DNA from: Sphaerisporangium cinnabarinum
Lineage (GTDB): Bacteria; Actinomycetota; Actinomycetes; Actinomycetales; Cellulomonadaceae
Length of the DNA stretch: 48,557 nucleotides
NCBI GenBank assembly: GCA_003052455.1
Contig: QAPD01000018.1
Location: forward strand, 1 to 48,557
Reading direction: 5' to 3'
Shown here: piece after piece, positions 41,371 through 48,557 of the stretch
Layout of the letters: each line of letters begins with the position of its first letter
How positions within the stretch are numbered: the stretch's first letter is position 1
Notes under the pieces: model-generated
Databases searched by the model: none
What the model was told of the DNA's origin: nothing
Seen by the model: only the letters and a program-made list of their open reading frames with translations
Made by a program: the position numbers and the translations under genes

Positions 41371-41384
41371 GGTACTAACGTACC
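41371..41384. promoter_or_regulatory. Inverted repeat at the SMR promoter
   Basis: GGTACTAACGTACC has five-base arms and includes TACGTT on the minus strand, a possible -10 box about 25 bases before the riboswitch. It overlaps the stop codon of the GNAT gene, so the SMR promoter is embedded in the upstream gene's end. Confidence 0.35.
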
Positions 41385-42319
41385 ATATTTGGACCCGCCA
41401 GCCGCCAGCCGCGGCTCACGGTCGTCAGCTCGCGGAACCCCCAGGCACGCAGCTGCGCGATCTCCTCGTGGTCCGTCGCGTCCGTGCCGACCAGGACGCG
41501 GTGCACCCCGGCGAGCTCGAGCCACGCCCGGGCCTCGGCCAGCACGCCGGCCAGCAGGGCGTCGTCGTGCCCCGGGCCGGGCGCGAGGTCGACGAGCTCC
41601 GCGGTGCCTCCCGTCGCGGCCTGCCGCTCGGCGCGACCGAGGGTCGTGTCGAGCTCGACGTGCGCGGCGGCCTCGCCACCCCGGTGCGCGGTGAACCGCA
41701 CGCCCCCGCCGGGGCCGAGCGTGCGGCGCAGGGCGACGTCGTCCGGCACGGGGACCGCGTGGGGGAGCGCCGAGGTCGGGGCGAGCAGCACCGTCTCGGC
41801 GTGCTCGCCGGGACGGAAGCCGGCGCGCTCCAGGGCGTCCCGGACGTGCGGCCACTGCTCCGGCACCCCGTAGACGCCTGCGAACGGGAGCTGACCGTCC
41901 GCGTACGCGACGCGCACCTGCCACGCCGCGAGCTGCGCGTGGCACGCGGCCGTCAGCGCGTCCGCGGCCGCGCAGGCCTCGGCGGACTGCTCCGGGTCCT
42001 CGTCGTCGGGCGGTGTGACGAGGAACCACTGCACGAGGCCGGCGCCGCGGTAGTCGTCGCTCGCCTCCGGCCCGGCCGTGAACCGGTGCAGGTGCGCGGC
42101 GCCCACGACCCGGTGCCGGCACTCGACGACGAACGTCGCGCGCTCGACCACCCACGGGTCGACGACGTGCTCGTCGGGCTGGCGCTCCAGGCTCCCGAGC
42201 ACGCTGTTGACCGAGAGCCGGGCGCCCGGGACGACGGCGGAGAGGTGGGAGTTGACGAGGTCCGTGAGCTGGTCGCGGTCGTCGCGACGGAAGGTCCGGA
42301 CACGGGGTCGTGCAGACAT
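41375..42319 (-). CDS. GNAT-fold N-acetyltransferase family protein
   Basis: 314 residues. The ATG at 42319 has GGAGG at seven bases. Two GNAT-like halves are visible: the first around TFVVECRHRVVGAAHLHRF and YRGAGLVQWFLV, the second around VRFTAHRGGEAAAHVELDTT to ARAWLELAGVHRVLVGTDATDHEEIAQLRAWGFREL. The acetyl-CoA loop (Q/RxxGxG/A) is not well preserved, so substrate and activity are unclear. It lies upstream of the SMR genes in the same direction and ends inside their promoter. Confidence 0.72.
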   Translation of the reverse strand: MSARPRVRTFRRDDRDQLTDLVNSHLSAVVPGARLSVNSVLGSLERQPDEHVVDPWVVERATFVVECRHRVVGAAHLHRFTAGPEASDDYRGAGLVQWFLVTPPDDEDPEQSAEACAAADALTAACHAQLAAWQVRVAYADGQLPFAGVYGVPEQWPHVRDALERAGFRPGEHAETVLLAPTSALPHAVPVPDDVALRRTLGPGGGVRFTAHRGGEAAAHVELDTTLGRAERQAATGGTAELVDLAPGPGHDDALLAGVLAEARAWLELAGVHRVLVGTDATDHEEIAQLRAWGFRELTTVSRGWRLAGPNMVR

Positions 42320-42406
42320 GCGGCTGCCTCCAGGCAAAGGGATGTGCTGGGAAGGCCGCCACGCGATGCGGTACGCGGGCACCCTAGCAGCCGCGGTCGC
42401 CCGTCG

Positions 42407-43423
42407 TCAGGGGCGCAGCAGCGCCTTGATCGCGCGCCGCTCGTCCATCGCGGCGTAGCCCTCGGCCGCGTCGTCGAGGGACAGCTCGAGGTCGAACACG
42501 CGCGCGGGGTCGATGCGCCGCTCCAGCACGAGGTCGACCAGCTCGGGCAGGTACTGGCGCACGGGCGCGGGACCGCCCGACCAGTGCACGTGCCGGTAGA
42601 ACATGTCGACCGCCGGGAGGTCGACCCCGTGGGGGAGCCCGACGACCCCGACGTGACCGCCCGCGCGGACGGCACCGAGCGCCTGGCTCACGGAGTCCTG
42701 GGTCCCCACCGCCTCGACGACGCTGTGCGCGCCGAGCCCGTCGGTCAGGTCGCGGACCCGCTCCACGCCCTCGTCGCCCCGCTCGGCGACGACCTCCGTC
42801 GCGCCGAACGCGCGCGCGAGCTCCTGGCGCGGTGCGTGCCGGCTCATCGCGATCACCTGCTCGGCGCCGAGCTGCGCGGCGGCGAGGACCGCGAGCAGCC
42901 CGACGGCGCCGTCGCCCACCACGACGACCGTCTTCCCCGGGCCCGCCTCGGCCGCACGGGCGCCGAACCAGCCGGTCCCCAGCACGTCCGACGCCGTGAG
43001 CAGGCCGGGCAGGAGGTCGTCGTCGGGGCGCTCGGGCGTCGCGACGAGCGTCCCGTCCGCGAGCGGGACGCGCAGCAGCTCGGCCTGCGCGCCGCGCACG
43101 GGCTCGCGGTGGACGCACGACGTCTGGTACCCGGCCCGGCAGATCGGGCACGTGTTGTCGGACGCGAAGAACGACCCGACGACGAGCTGTCCCGGGCGCA
43201 CGGACCGGACGTCCGCGCCGACCTCCTCGACCGTGCCCACGTACTCGTGCCCCATCGCGACGGGGTGCTCGACCCGGTTGACGCCGCGGTACGTCCACAG
43301 GTCCGACCCGCACACGCACGCGGCCTCGACGCGCACGATCGCGTCCGTGGGCGCGAGCAGGCGCGGGTCGTCGCGCTGCTCCACGCGGACGTCGTACGGG
43401 GCGTGGATGACGGTCGCGCGCAC
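42407..43423 (-). CDS. Zinc-dependent medium-chain alcohol dehydrogenase
   Basis: 338 residues, NAD(P)-dependent oxidoreductase of the MDR superfamily. Catalytic zinc ligands in CVCGSDLW and GHEYVG, Rossmann motif VVVVGDGAVGLLAVLAA. The structural zinc lobe reads DNTCPICRAGYQTSC: three of the four usual cysteines are present and the first is Asp, so this zinc may be bound by Asp or weakly. It probably oxidises or reduces a small aldehyde or alcohol. Stand-alone gene; no RBS stronger than GAGGAG before the ATG is seen. Confidence 0.93.
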   Translation of the reverse strand: MRATVIHAPYDVRVEQRDDPRLLAPTDAIVRVEAACVCGSDLWTYRGVNRVEHPVAMGHEYVGTVEEVGADVRSVRPGQLVVGSFFASDNTCPICRAGYQTSCVHREPVRGAQAELLRVPLADGTLVATPERPDDDLLPGLLTASDVLGTGWFGARAAEAGPGKTVVVVGDGAVGLLAVLAAAQLGAEQVIAMSRHAPRQELARAFGATEVVAERGDEGVERVRDLTDGLGAHSVVEAVGTQDSVSQALGAVRAGGHVGVVGLPHGVDLPAVDMFYRHVHWSGGPAPVRQYLPELVDLVLERRIDPARVFDLELSLDDAAEGYAAMDERRAIKALLRP

Positions 43424-43523
43424 GGCGGCTCCTCGGGACGGGCGGGGCGAGCGGGTGGTCGGGACGTCGTCGAGCCTACGGCGGCCGGCGGCGCGGGGCC
43501 CGCGCGGAGGCGGCGTGCCGGGG

Positions 43524-44231
43524 TCAGGTGTCGTCGGTCCGCAACGACTGCACGACGCGGGCCTCGTCGTAGGCGAAGACGAGCCGCCGCGTGACGACCT
43601 CGTCGGCGACGTCGTCGAGGGTCGTGGAGCGGGCGTAGGCGTGCGCCCGGAGCACCGCGAGCGCGTCGCCGGGCGGCACGCGGAGCTGGGCGGTGACCAT
43701 GCCGGTCGCCTGGTGCACCTCCGCGCGAGGCGCCCAGACCAGCGAGTCGAGGTCGCCCAGGAGGGAGAGCCCGACGGTGTCCGCGAGGAACTGGACGTCC
43801 TCCGGCCCGCGGGCGAGCACGCGCGAGGAGGTGAGCAGGCTGAGCACGCCGATCACCCGCCCGCCCGCGTGCATCGGCACCGCGTGGTAGGTGCCGGAGC
43901 CCGTGATCGCCCCGACGGCGTGGGAGAAGACGGGGAAGTCGAGCTCGCCGCGGCCGTCGTCGACCCCGCTGACGACGATGTGGTCCTCGGAGAGGGCGAG
44001 CTGGACCGGTCCCTCGCCGAGCACCTCGCCGAGTCCTTCGATGCGGGCCGCGAGGCCGTCCGACGTGGACACGGTGAGCCGGTCGTCCGCCGTCGGCGCG
44101 ACCGTCAGCGCGGCGCTCCGTGCCCCGAGGACCGTCGCCGACGCCTCGCACAGCCGTGCGGGCAGCGACAGGCCGCCGTCGACCCGGGAGAGCGCGCGCG
44201 AGAGGAGCTCCAACAGCTCTGATGCGCCCAC
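43524..44231 (-). CDS. GAF-ANTAR antiterminator protein
   Basis: 235 residues from the GTG at 44231 (GGAGGGAG ten bases upstream); the longer open frame adds an unlikely leader. The GAF sensor covers about 30-165 (GLSLPARLCEASATVLGARSAALTV, GSGTYHAVPMHAGGRVIGVLSLL). The ANTAR domain follows: RAEVHQATGMVTAQLRVPPGDALAVLRAHAYARSTTLDDVADEVVTRRL. Such proteins bind leader-RNA hairpins to prevent termination. Divergent from a PAS-ANTAR gene, sharing a 200-base promoter region. Confidence 0.92.
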   Translation of the reverse strand: MGASELLELLSRALSRVDGGLSLPARLCEASATVLGARSAALTVAPTADDRLTVSTSDGLAARIEGLGEVLGEGPVQLALSEDHIVVSGVDDGRGELDFPVFSHAVGAITGSGTYHAVPMHAGGRVIGVLSLLTSSRVLARGPEDVQFLADTVGLSLLGDLDSLVWAPRAEVHQATGMVTAQLRVPPGDALAVLRAHAYARSTTLDDVADEVVTRRLVFAYDEARVVQSLRTDDT

Positions 44232-44344
44232 CGCGCGTCTCCCTCCACCTCGTCCACGGTCAGTCTCGCAGCGTGCTCCGCACTCGCTCGTCGGCGGGGC
44301 CAGGGAGCCGTGGAGAGCGACCGCCGCGGGCGGCACCGGACCGG

Positions 44345-44372
44345 TTGCAGGAACGTGGCGCCGGACTAGAGT
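44345..44372 (+). promoter_or_regulatory. Promoter of the second PAS-ANTAR gene
   Basis: TTGCAG (44345-44350) and TAGAGT (44367-44372) are 16 bases apart, 60 bases before the ATG at 44432. A good sigma-70-like match for this genome. Confidence 0.5.
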
Positions 44373-44431
44373 CCCCGGAGTCGAGTCTGGACCTGGCTCA
44401 CGACCCCGCTGAACGACGACGGAGACGACCC

Positions 44432-45061
44432 ATGTCCGTGGAGAACCCCGCACCGCTGCACCCGATCTCGCTCGGCGACGGCACGACGCCCGGGCAGTTC
44501 CGGGTCGACCTCGCGACCGACGTCTGGTGGTGGTCGCCGGAGACGTACCGCCTGCACGGCTTCGAGCCCGGGGAGGTCGTGCCGACGACGTCGCTCGTGC
44601 TCGCCCACAAGCACCCCGACGACCGCGACCGCGTCCGCGACCTGCTGGAGCAGGCCCGCGCCGACGGCCTGCCGTTCTCGAGCCTGCACCGGATCATGGA
44701 CGCACGAGGCGCCGAGCGGTTCCTGGTGCTCGTCGGTGAGGGGCGCCGGGACCGCGACACCGGCCGCCTCGTCGAGCTGGTGGGCAGCTTCGTCGACGTG
44801 ACGGTCGCCGTCCGGGACCGGGCGGAGGAGCAGGCCGAGCGCCACATCGCGGCCGCGGCCCGGAGCCGCGGAGCCATCGAGCAGGCGAAGGGCGTCGTCG
44901 GCGCCGCGCTCGGGGTCGGTGCGGAGCAGGCCTTCGGGCTGCTCAAGCGCGTCTCGAACGACCGCAACGTCCGGCTGCGCGAGCTGGCCCGGCGGGTCGT
45001 CGAGGAGGGCACCGCCCCGAGCCCGGACCGGGCCCGGCGCGTGGTGTCCCTCCTGCGGTGA
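44432..45061 (+). CDS. PAS-ANTAR antiterminator protein
   Basis: 209 residues; GGAGA precedes the ATG at 44432. PAS domain: GQFRVDLATDVWWWSPETYRLHGFEPGEVVPTTSLVLAHKHPDD; ANTAR domain: RSRGAIEQAKGVVGAALGVGAEQAFGLLKRVSNDRNVRLRELARRVVEE. It resembles the PAS-ANTAR protein encoded next to the SMR exporters along its whole length, so the two are likely duplicates. Divergent from the GAF-ANTAR gene. Target RNAs are not known. Confidence 0.93.
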   Translation: MSVENPAPLHPISLGDGTTPGQFRVDLATDVWWWSPETYRLHGFEPGEVVPTTSLVLAHKHPDDRDRVRDLLEQARADGLPFSSLHRIMDARGAERFLVLVGEGRRDRDTGRLVELVGSFVDVTVAVRDRAEEQAERHIAAAARSRGAIEQAKGVVGAALGVGAEQAFGLLKRVSNDRNVRLRELARRVVEEGTAPSPDRARRVVSLLR

Positions 45062-45082
45062 GCCGCGGGACCCGCCCTCCCT

Positions 45083-45105
45083 GCGCCCCGCCCCGCCGGG
45101 GGCGC
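45083..45105. terminator. Hairpin between PAS-ANTAR and MocR genes
   Basis: GCGCCCC (45083-45089) pairs with GGGGCGC (45099-45105) in the 49-base gap between two converging genes. A probable shared terminator. Confidence 0.45.
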
Positions 45106-45110
45106 GTCCG

Positions 45111-46562
45111 TCAGCGGGACGACCGCGGCAGGGCGGGCGCGACGGCGGCCACGAGCGCGTCGAGCGCGGGGCCGACCTGACGGTCGCGCGGTGCGCCGTA
45201 GCCCACCACGACGGCGGGACGGCGGTGGGCCCCGCCGTCCGGGAGCACGGGCCCGGCGGCGTACGCGCCCAGCGGGAGCAGGTCGAGGCCGCGCCGCGCG
45301 GCCCGCGCGACGACGTCGTCCTCGTCCGTGCCGGGCGGGAGCTCGAGCACGACCTGGAGCCCGGCGGGCAGGCCGACGAGGCGGCAGCCGGGCAGCCGCG
45401 CGGCGACCAGGGCGGCGAGGCGCTCGCGTCTCGCCCGGTGCCGGGCCCGGGCCCGCCGGACCGCACGGTCGTACTCGTGGTCGGCGAGGAACCGGGCGAG
45501 GGTGAGCTGACCGAGGGCGTCGGGGGACCCGCCGAGGAGACGGCGCTGCCCGACGACGTCGTCCAGGAGCCGGGGCGGCACGGCGCCCCACGCCAGCCCG
45601 ACGCCCGGCGCGAGGGCCTTGCTCGCCGTCCCCGCGTAGACGACGTGGTCCGGGTCGAGGGCCTGGAGCGCGCCGACGGCGCGACGGTCGTACCGGAGCT
45701 CGCCGTCGTAGTCGTCCTCGACGACCGTCGCCCCGGTCCGCGCCGCCCACGCGACGAGCGCGCCGCGCCGCGCGGGGGAGAGGGGCACGCCCGTGGGGAA
45801 CTGGTGCGCGGGCGTGAGCAGGACGACGTCCGCGCGCGGGCGACCTGCCGGGTCGTCGAGCGCGCCGACGTCGGCGCCGCCGTCGTCCACGGGGAGGGTG
45901 ACGACCTCCAGCCCGGCCGCCGCGAGGACGTCGCGGTGGGCCGCGTGCCCGTACTGCTCGACGGCGACGCGGCGCGCCCCACGAGCGACCAGCGCCCGGG
46001 CGACGAGGGCCAGCAGGTCGGCGAACCCGTGCGTGACGACGACCCGTTCGACGTCGGTCCGGACGCCCCGCGCGCGGCCCAGGTACGCGGCGAGCGCGTC
46101 GCGCAGGGCCTCGACGCCGCGGGGGTCCCCGTAGCCGAGCGCGGCGTCGGGCGCGTCCGTGAGCGCCCGACGGGCTGCGGCGAGCCACGCCCCGCGGGGG
46201 AAGCCCGACGGGTCGGGCACGCCCGCACGCAGGTCCAGCGGGCGGCGGGTCGGCACGGGCGGCACCGGCGCGGCGGCCGGCCCGACGGCGCGGTGCGCCA
46301 CCCAGGTCCCGGCGCCGACGCGGGACTCGAGCCATCCCTCCGCGGCGAGCTGGGCGTAGGCGTCGGCCACGGTGCCCCGCGCGACGCCGAGGTCCGCGGC
46401 GAGCGACCGCGCCGCGGGCAGCCGCGTGCCCGCCACGAGCCTCCCCTCGACGACGGCGGTGCGCAGCGCGTCCTGGAGGGACCGCGCCGGACGCGTCGGC
46501 GAGAGCGTGAGGTGCAGGTCGAGGGCTCCCGCGAGCGACGGATCGGCCCGAGTTTCTCCCAC
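45111..46562 (-). CDS. MocR/PdxR-family regulator (GntR HTH fused to aminotransferase)
   Basis: 483 residues from the GTG at 46562. N-terminal GntR winged helix (SLQDALRTAVVEGRLVAGTRLPAARSLAADLGVARGTVADAYAQLAAEGWL) is joined to a fold-type I aminotransferase domain with HQFPTGVPLSP, VEDDYDGELRYD and the PLP lysine in YAGTASKALAPG. MocR proteins often sense PLP with an amino acid; PdxR controls PLP synthesis and GabR GABA use. Here it faces an AhpD-like gene across only 46 bases, so that gene is a likely target. TACAGT eight bases before the GTG suggests a leaderless transcript. Confidence 0.92.
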   Translation of the reverse strand: MGETRADPSLAGALDLHLTLSPTRPARSLQDALRTAVVEGRLVAGTRLPAARSLAADLGVARGTVADAYAQLAAEGWLESRVGAGTWVAHRAVGPAAAPVPPVPTRRPLDLRAGVPDPSGFPRGAWLAAARRALTDAPDAALGYGDPRGVEALRDALAAYLGRARGVRTDVERVVVTHGFADLLALVARALVARGARRVAVEQYGHAAHRDVLAAAGLEVVTLPVDDGGADVGALDDPAGRPRADVVLLTPAHQFPTGVPLSPARRGALVAWAARTGATVVEDDYDGELRYDRRAVGALQALDPDHVVYAGTASKALAPGVGLAWGAVPPRLLDDVVGQRRLLGGSPDALGQLTLARFLADHEYDRAVRRARARHRARRERLAALVAARLPGCRLVGLPAGLQVVLELPPGTDEDDVVARAARRGLDLLPLGAYAAGPVLPDGGAHRRPAVVVGYGAPRDRQVGPALDALVAAVAPALPRSSR

Positions 46563-46608
46563 GACATTGCACTGTAGACCCGGGCCGATGCTCCGTAGCG
46601 TGGACGGC

Positions 46609-47121
46609 ATGACGACCACGGACAGCCCGACCACCACCACCGAGGCGCTCGTCGCCGTCCCCGCGCGGTTCGACGTCGAGGCGCTCATGCCCGACTTCTA
46701 CGCCGTCGTCGCGGCGGTCGACGAGGCGGCGGCCGCCGAGGCGCAGCGCGCCGGGATCTCCCCGGTCCTCGCCGACCTCGTGCGGCTGCGGGCGTCGCAG
46801 CTCAACGGCTGCGCGTACTGCGTCGACCTGCACACGCGTACCGCGCGCCGCGCGGGCGCGGACGACCAGCTCCTCCAGGCGGTCGCCGTGTGGCGCGAGT
46901 CGGGCTTCTTCACGGCGCGCGAGCGCGCGGCGCTCGCGCTCGCCGAGTCCGTCACGCGGCTCTCGGAGACCCACGTCCCCGACGACGTGGCCGCGGCCGC
47001 GCTCGACACGCTCGGCGAGCAGGGCACCGCGGCGGTGCTCGCCGTCCTCGTGTCGATCAACGCGTGGAACGCGCTCGCGGTGACGGCCCGCTGCTGGGCC
47101 CCGGAGCGGAAGACCCGCTGA
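46609..47121 (+). CDS. AhpD-like alkylhydroperoxidase (carboxymuconolactone decarboxylase family)
   Basis: 170 residues, soluble. The redox CxxC motif with following histidine (LNGCAYCVDLH) marks AhpD-type peroxidases, which reduce organic peroxides; the flanking VRLRASQLNG and ARERAALALAESVTRL are family signatures. ATG at 46609 follows a TAGCGT hexamer by seven bases without a ribosome-binding site, suggesting leaderless translation. Divergent from and probably controlled by the MocR regulator. Substrate unknown. Confidence 0.93.
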   Translation: MTTTDSPTTTTEALVAVPARFDVEALMPDFYAVVAAVDEAAAAEAQRAGISPVLADLVRLRASQLNGCAYCVDLHTRTARRAGADDQLLQAVAVWRESGFFTARERAALALAESVTRLSETHVPDDVAAAALDTLGEQGTAAVLAVLVSINAWNALAVTARCWAPERKTR

Positions 47122-47150
47122 CCGCGCTGCGGCGCGGCCAGCGGCGGTCA
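47119..47150. terminator. Hairpin between AhpD-like gene and hydrolase gene
   Basis: TGACCGC (47119-47125) with GCTG pairs with CAGC and GCGGTCA (47144-47150), with one bulged G and a nine-base loop. It includes the AhpD-like stop codon and lies before the converging hydrolase gene end, so it may serve both. Confidence 0.5.
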
Positions 47151-47157
47151 ACGGCGG

Positions 47158-48030
47158 TCAGCGCCGCGCGAGCGACCGGACGACCGCGGCGACGTCTCCC
47201 GGTGCCTCCTCGGCCATGAAGTGGCCCGCCGTCGTCGTGAGGTGCTCGAGGTCGGGCGCCCAGCGCCGCCAGACGCCCGCGGCGTCGTACCCGAGCTGCG
47301 CGCCCCAGTCCTGCTGCACCACGGCGACGGGCATCGCGAGCCGGTCTCCCGCGTCGAGCGACGCCTGGTCGTGCTCGACGTCGATCGTCGCGGTCGCGCG
47401 GTAGTCGGCCACGATCGAGTCGACCGCGTCGCGGCTCGACGCGAGGTAGTGCGCGCGCACGTCGGCGGGGATCGCGGCCGGGTCCTGCGTCCACGCGTCG
47501 AGGAAGGACCCGAAGAACGCGTCGGCGCTGTTGCGGATCATCGTCTCCGGCAGGCCCGGGGGCTGCGCCATGAGGTACAGGTGGAACGCGACGGCAGCGT
47601 CCACGCCGTGCAGCACGGCCCACGTGTCGAGCGTGGGCACCACGTCGAGGATGCCGAGGTGGCTCACGCGGTCGGGGTGGTCGAGCGCCGCGCGGAACGC
47701 GACGAGCGCGCCGCGGTCGTGACCGACGAGGACGAACCGGTCGACGTCGAGGGCGTCGGCGAGCGCGACGACGTCGGCGCCCATGGTGCGCTTGGCGTAG
47801 ACGTCGGGCGTCGTGGCGGCGGGCTTCGCGCTCTCGCCGTAGCCGCGCAGGTCGGGCACGACGACACGGTGGTCGCGCGCGAGGTCGGTCGCGACGTGCC
47901 GCCACATGTGGCGCGTCTGCGGGAAGCCGTGCAGGAGCACGACGGGCGTGCCCTCGCCCGCGGTCTCGGCGCGCAGCGCGACGCCGGGCGCGACCTCGAC
48001 GGTGCGGGTCTCGAAGCCGGGGATGTGCAT
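47158..48030 (-). CDS. Alpha/beta hydrolase, haloacetate-dehalogenase-like
   Basis: 290 residues, cytosolic. The order VVLLHGFPQTRHMWRHVATDLA, VVVPDLRGYGESAKPA, the nucleophile elbow VGHDRGALVAFRAALDHPDRV (D of HDRG) and the late TTTAGHFMAEEAP with the catalytic histidine match the fluoroacetate dehalogenase/epoxide hydrolase-like group. The second carboxylate-binding arginine (HDRGGR in that enzyme) is Leu here, and the halide pocket HWF is HLY, so it probably does not cleave C-F bonds and the natural substrate is unknown. GAGAGGA precedes the ATG at 48030. Confidence 0.88.
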   Translation of the reverse strand: MHIPGFETRTVEVAPGVALRAETAGEGTPVVLLHGFPQTRHMWRHVATDLARDHRVVVPDLRGYGESAKPAATTPDVYAKRTMGADVVALADALDVDRFVLVGHDRGALVAFRAALDHPDRVSHLGILDVVPTLDTWAVLHGVDAAVAFHLYLMAQPPGLPETMIRNSADAFFGSFLDAWTQDPAAIPADVRAHYLASSRDAVDSIVADYRATATIDVEHDQASLDAGDRLAMPVAVVQQDWGAQLGYDAAGVWRRWAPDLEHLTTTAGHFMAEEAPGDVAAVVRSLARR

Positions 48031-48106
48031 GGGGTGTCCTCTCTAGGGGGTTCTCGGCCGTGCCGGGGTCGTGCCCGGCCGGCTCGTCGCCATCCTCCGG
48101 GCGGCG

Positions 48107-48141
48107 GATCAGCGTCCGATCAGTGCCGTCCGATCAGTGCC
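48107..48141 (+). repeat. Direct repeats (tandem 14-mer plus extra GATCAG) before SARP gene
   Basis: GTCCGATCAGTGCC occurs twice in tandem (48114-48127, 48128-48141), and a third GATCAG core lies at 48107-48112. The cores are 11 and 14 bases apart. SARP regulators bind direct repeats of about 11-bp spacing just before the -10 box, so this looks like an autoregulatory site. Confidence 0.55.
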
Positions 48142-48151
48142 CCGGTGCGGC

Positions 48152-48166
48152 GAGAATGGCGGGGTG
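48152..48166 (+). promoter_or_regulatory. Putative leaderless promoter of the SARP gene
   Basis: GAGAAT (48152-48157) six bases before GTG at 48164, as at 24139-24153. The direct repeats end 10 bases upstream. Confidence 0.4.
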
Positions 48167-48557
48167 GTGGAGCTGCGCGTCGAGGTGCTCGGGCCGGTCC
48201 GCGTGCTGCGCGACGGCGCGGACGCCGACCCCGGCGGCCCGCGCCAGCGCGAGCTCCTCGCGCGCCTCGCCGCCGCCCGTGGGCGCCCGGTGCCGTTCGA
48301 CCGCCTCGCCGACGACCTGTGGGACGAGCCCGGCGCGGGGACGGGCGACCGGCGCGGCGCGCTCGCGACGTTCGTCGGCGACCTGCGGCGGCGCCTGGAG
48401 CCCGGGCGCGCGCCGCGCACGCCCCCGCGCGTCCTCGTCACCGCGCACGGCGGCTACCCGCTGCCGCTCCCGGACGACGAGCTCGACGCGGCGCGCCTGG
48501 AGGCGGCTGTCGCGCGCGCGAGCCCGGCCCCCGGGGCCGGGGGCGCCGGGTCGGGCC
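48164..48557 (+). CDS. SARP/AfsR-type regulator, N-terminal part, cut off by window edge
   Basis: 131 codons from the GTG at 48164 (a second GTG follows at once) remain open to the window end. The first roughly 100 residues form an OmpR-like winged helix: VELRVEVLGPVRVLRDG, RQRELLARLAAARGRPVPFDRLADDLWDE, ATFVGDLRRRLEPG and LVTAHGGYPLPLP. This is the DNA-binding half of the SARP/BTAD class used in Streptomyces-like antibiotic regulators and AfsR homologues; larger versions carry an ATPase and TPR region. Divergent from the hydrolase gene, which may be one of its targets. Confidence 0.85.
   Translation, partial: MVELRVEVLGPVRVLRDGADADPGGPRQRELLARLAAARGRPVPFDRLADDLWDEPGAGTGDRRGALATFVGDLRRRLEPGRAPRTPPRVLVTAHGGYPLPLPDDELDAARLEAAVARASPAPGAGGAGSG

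Noticed and set aside
47158-48030. Link between the fluoride operon and a fluoroacetate dehalogenase
   Set aside because: The hydrolase lacks the second carboxylate-binding Arg and the halide-pocket Trp, and lies 16 kb from the riboswitch operon.
1-48557. Insertion sequences, prophage genes, tRNA or rRNA genes
   Set aside because: No transposase, integrase, structural RNA fold or flanking terminal repeats could be recognised; gene style is uniform across the window.

Overview
The window is very GC-rich chromosomal DNA (roughly three quarters G+C by eye). It has GTG starts, four-base ATGA/GTGA stop-start overlaps, ANTAR-domain regulators, a LATTG sortase-E type sorting signal, a guanidine-III riboswitch and carbohydrate ABC importers without their own ATPase. 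Together these point to a high-GC actinomycete, most like the Cellulomonas/Cellulosimicrobium/Isoptericola group (inference from protein style; no rRNA is present). I see no tRNA, rRNA, insertion sequence, phage gene or CRISPR array, and no gene-free stretch longer than about 300 bases.

Left part (1-24.8 kb): a urease operon (ureABC and a cut-off ureF, minus strand), then a secreted GH144-like glycosidase. Next is a sugar-catabolic island built around a divergent promoter at about 7.65-7.79 kb. Leftward run sorC regulator, ribulose-phosphate-3-epimerase family enzyme and lacI regulator. Rightward run a ribose-type ABC importer (permease, binding lipoprotein, double ATPase), a SIS sugar-phosphate isomerase, an FGGY kinase and an FSA-type aldolase, ending at a perfect 18-bp hairpin. 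A beta-glucan oligosaccharide island follows: binding protein, two permeases and a GH1 beta-glucosidase leftward; a TetR regulator and a 1141-residue GH94-like phosphorylase rightward, with a 26-bp palindrome between them. A secreted DUF1080 (3-keto-glycoside hydrolase family) protein, which shares its C-terminal domain with the GH144-like enzyme, and a GntR regulator close this part.

Middle part (24.9-39.7 kb): an amino-acid antiporter and arginine deiminase pair (arcD-arcA, without arcB/arcC here); a proline-rich membrane protein; a fluoride-riboswitch operon with a universal stress protein and two fluoride channels; an SRPBCC-ArsR pair with twin palindromic operators; an FMN reductase; a translationally coupled lipoprotein/Nramp-like transporter/two PRC-barrel protein operon; a NarL-type two-component system; and a wall-anchored thioester (TQXA) surface protein.

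Right part (39.7 kb to end): a guanidine-III riboswitch drives two Gdx-like SMR exporters, the second overlapping a PAS-ANTAR regulator. Then come a GNAT protein, a zinc alcohol dehydrogenase, a GAF-ANTAR/PAS-ANTAR divergent pair, a MocR (GntR-aminotransferase) regulator sharing a 46-bp spacer with an AhpD-like gene, an alpha/beta hydrolase, and the start of a SARP-type regulator behind a tandem 14-bp repeat.

The most interesting items are the orphan sugar pathway with its SorC operators, the likely beta-1,2-glucan (or related) phosphorylase locus, the two ligand-defined riboswitch operons carrying unexpected passengers (a USP and a PAS-ANTAR protein), the Nramp relative with an altered metal site, and the single-cysteine thioester adhesin. 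All function calls come from reading motifs; no database search was possible.
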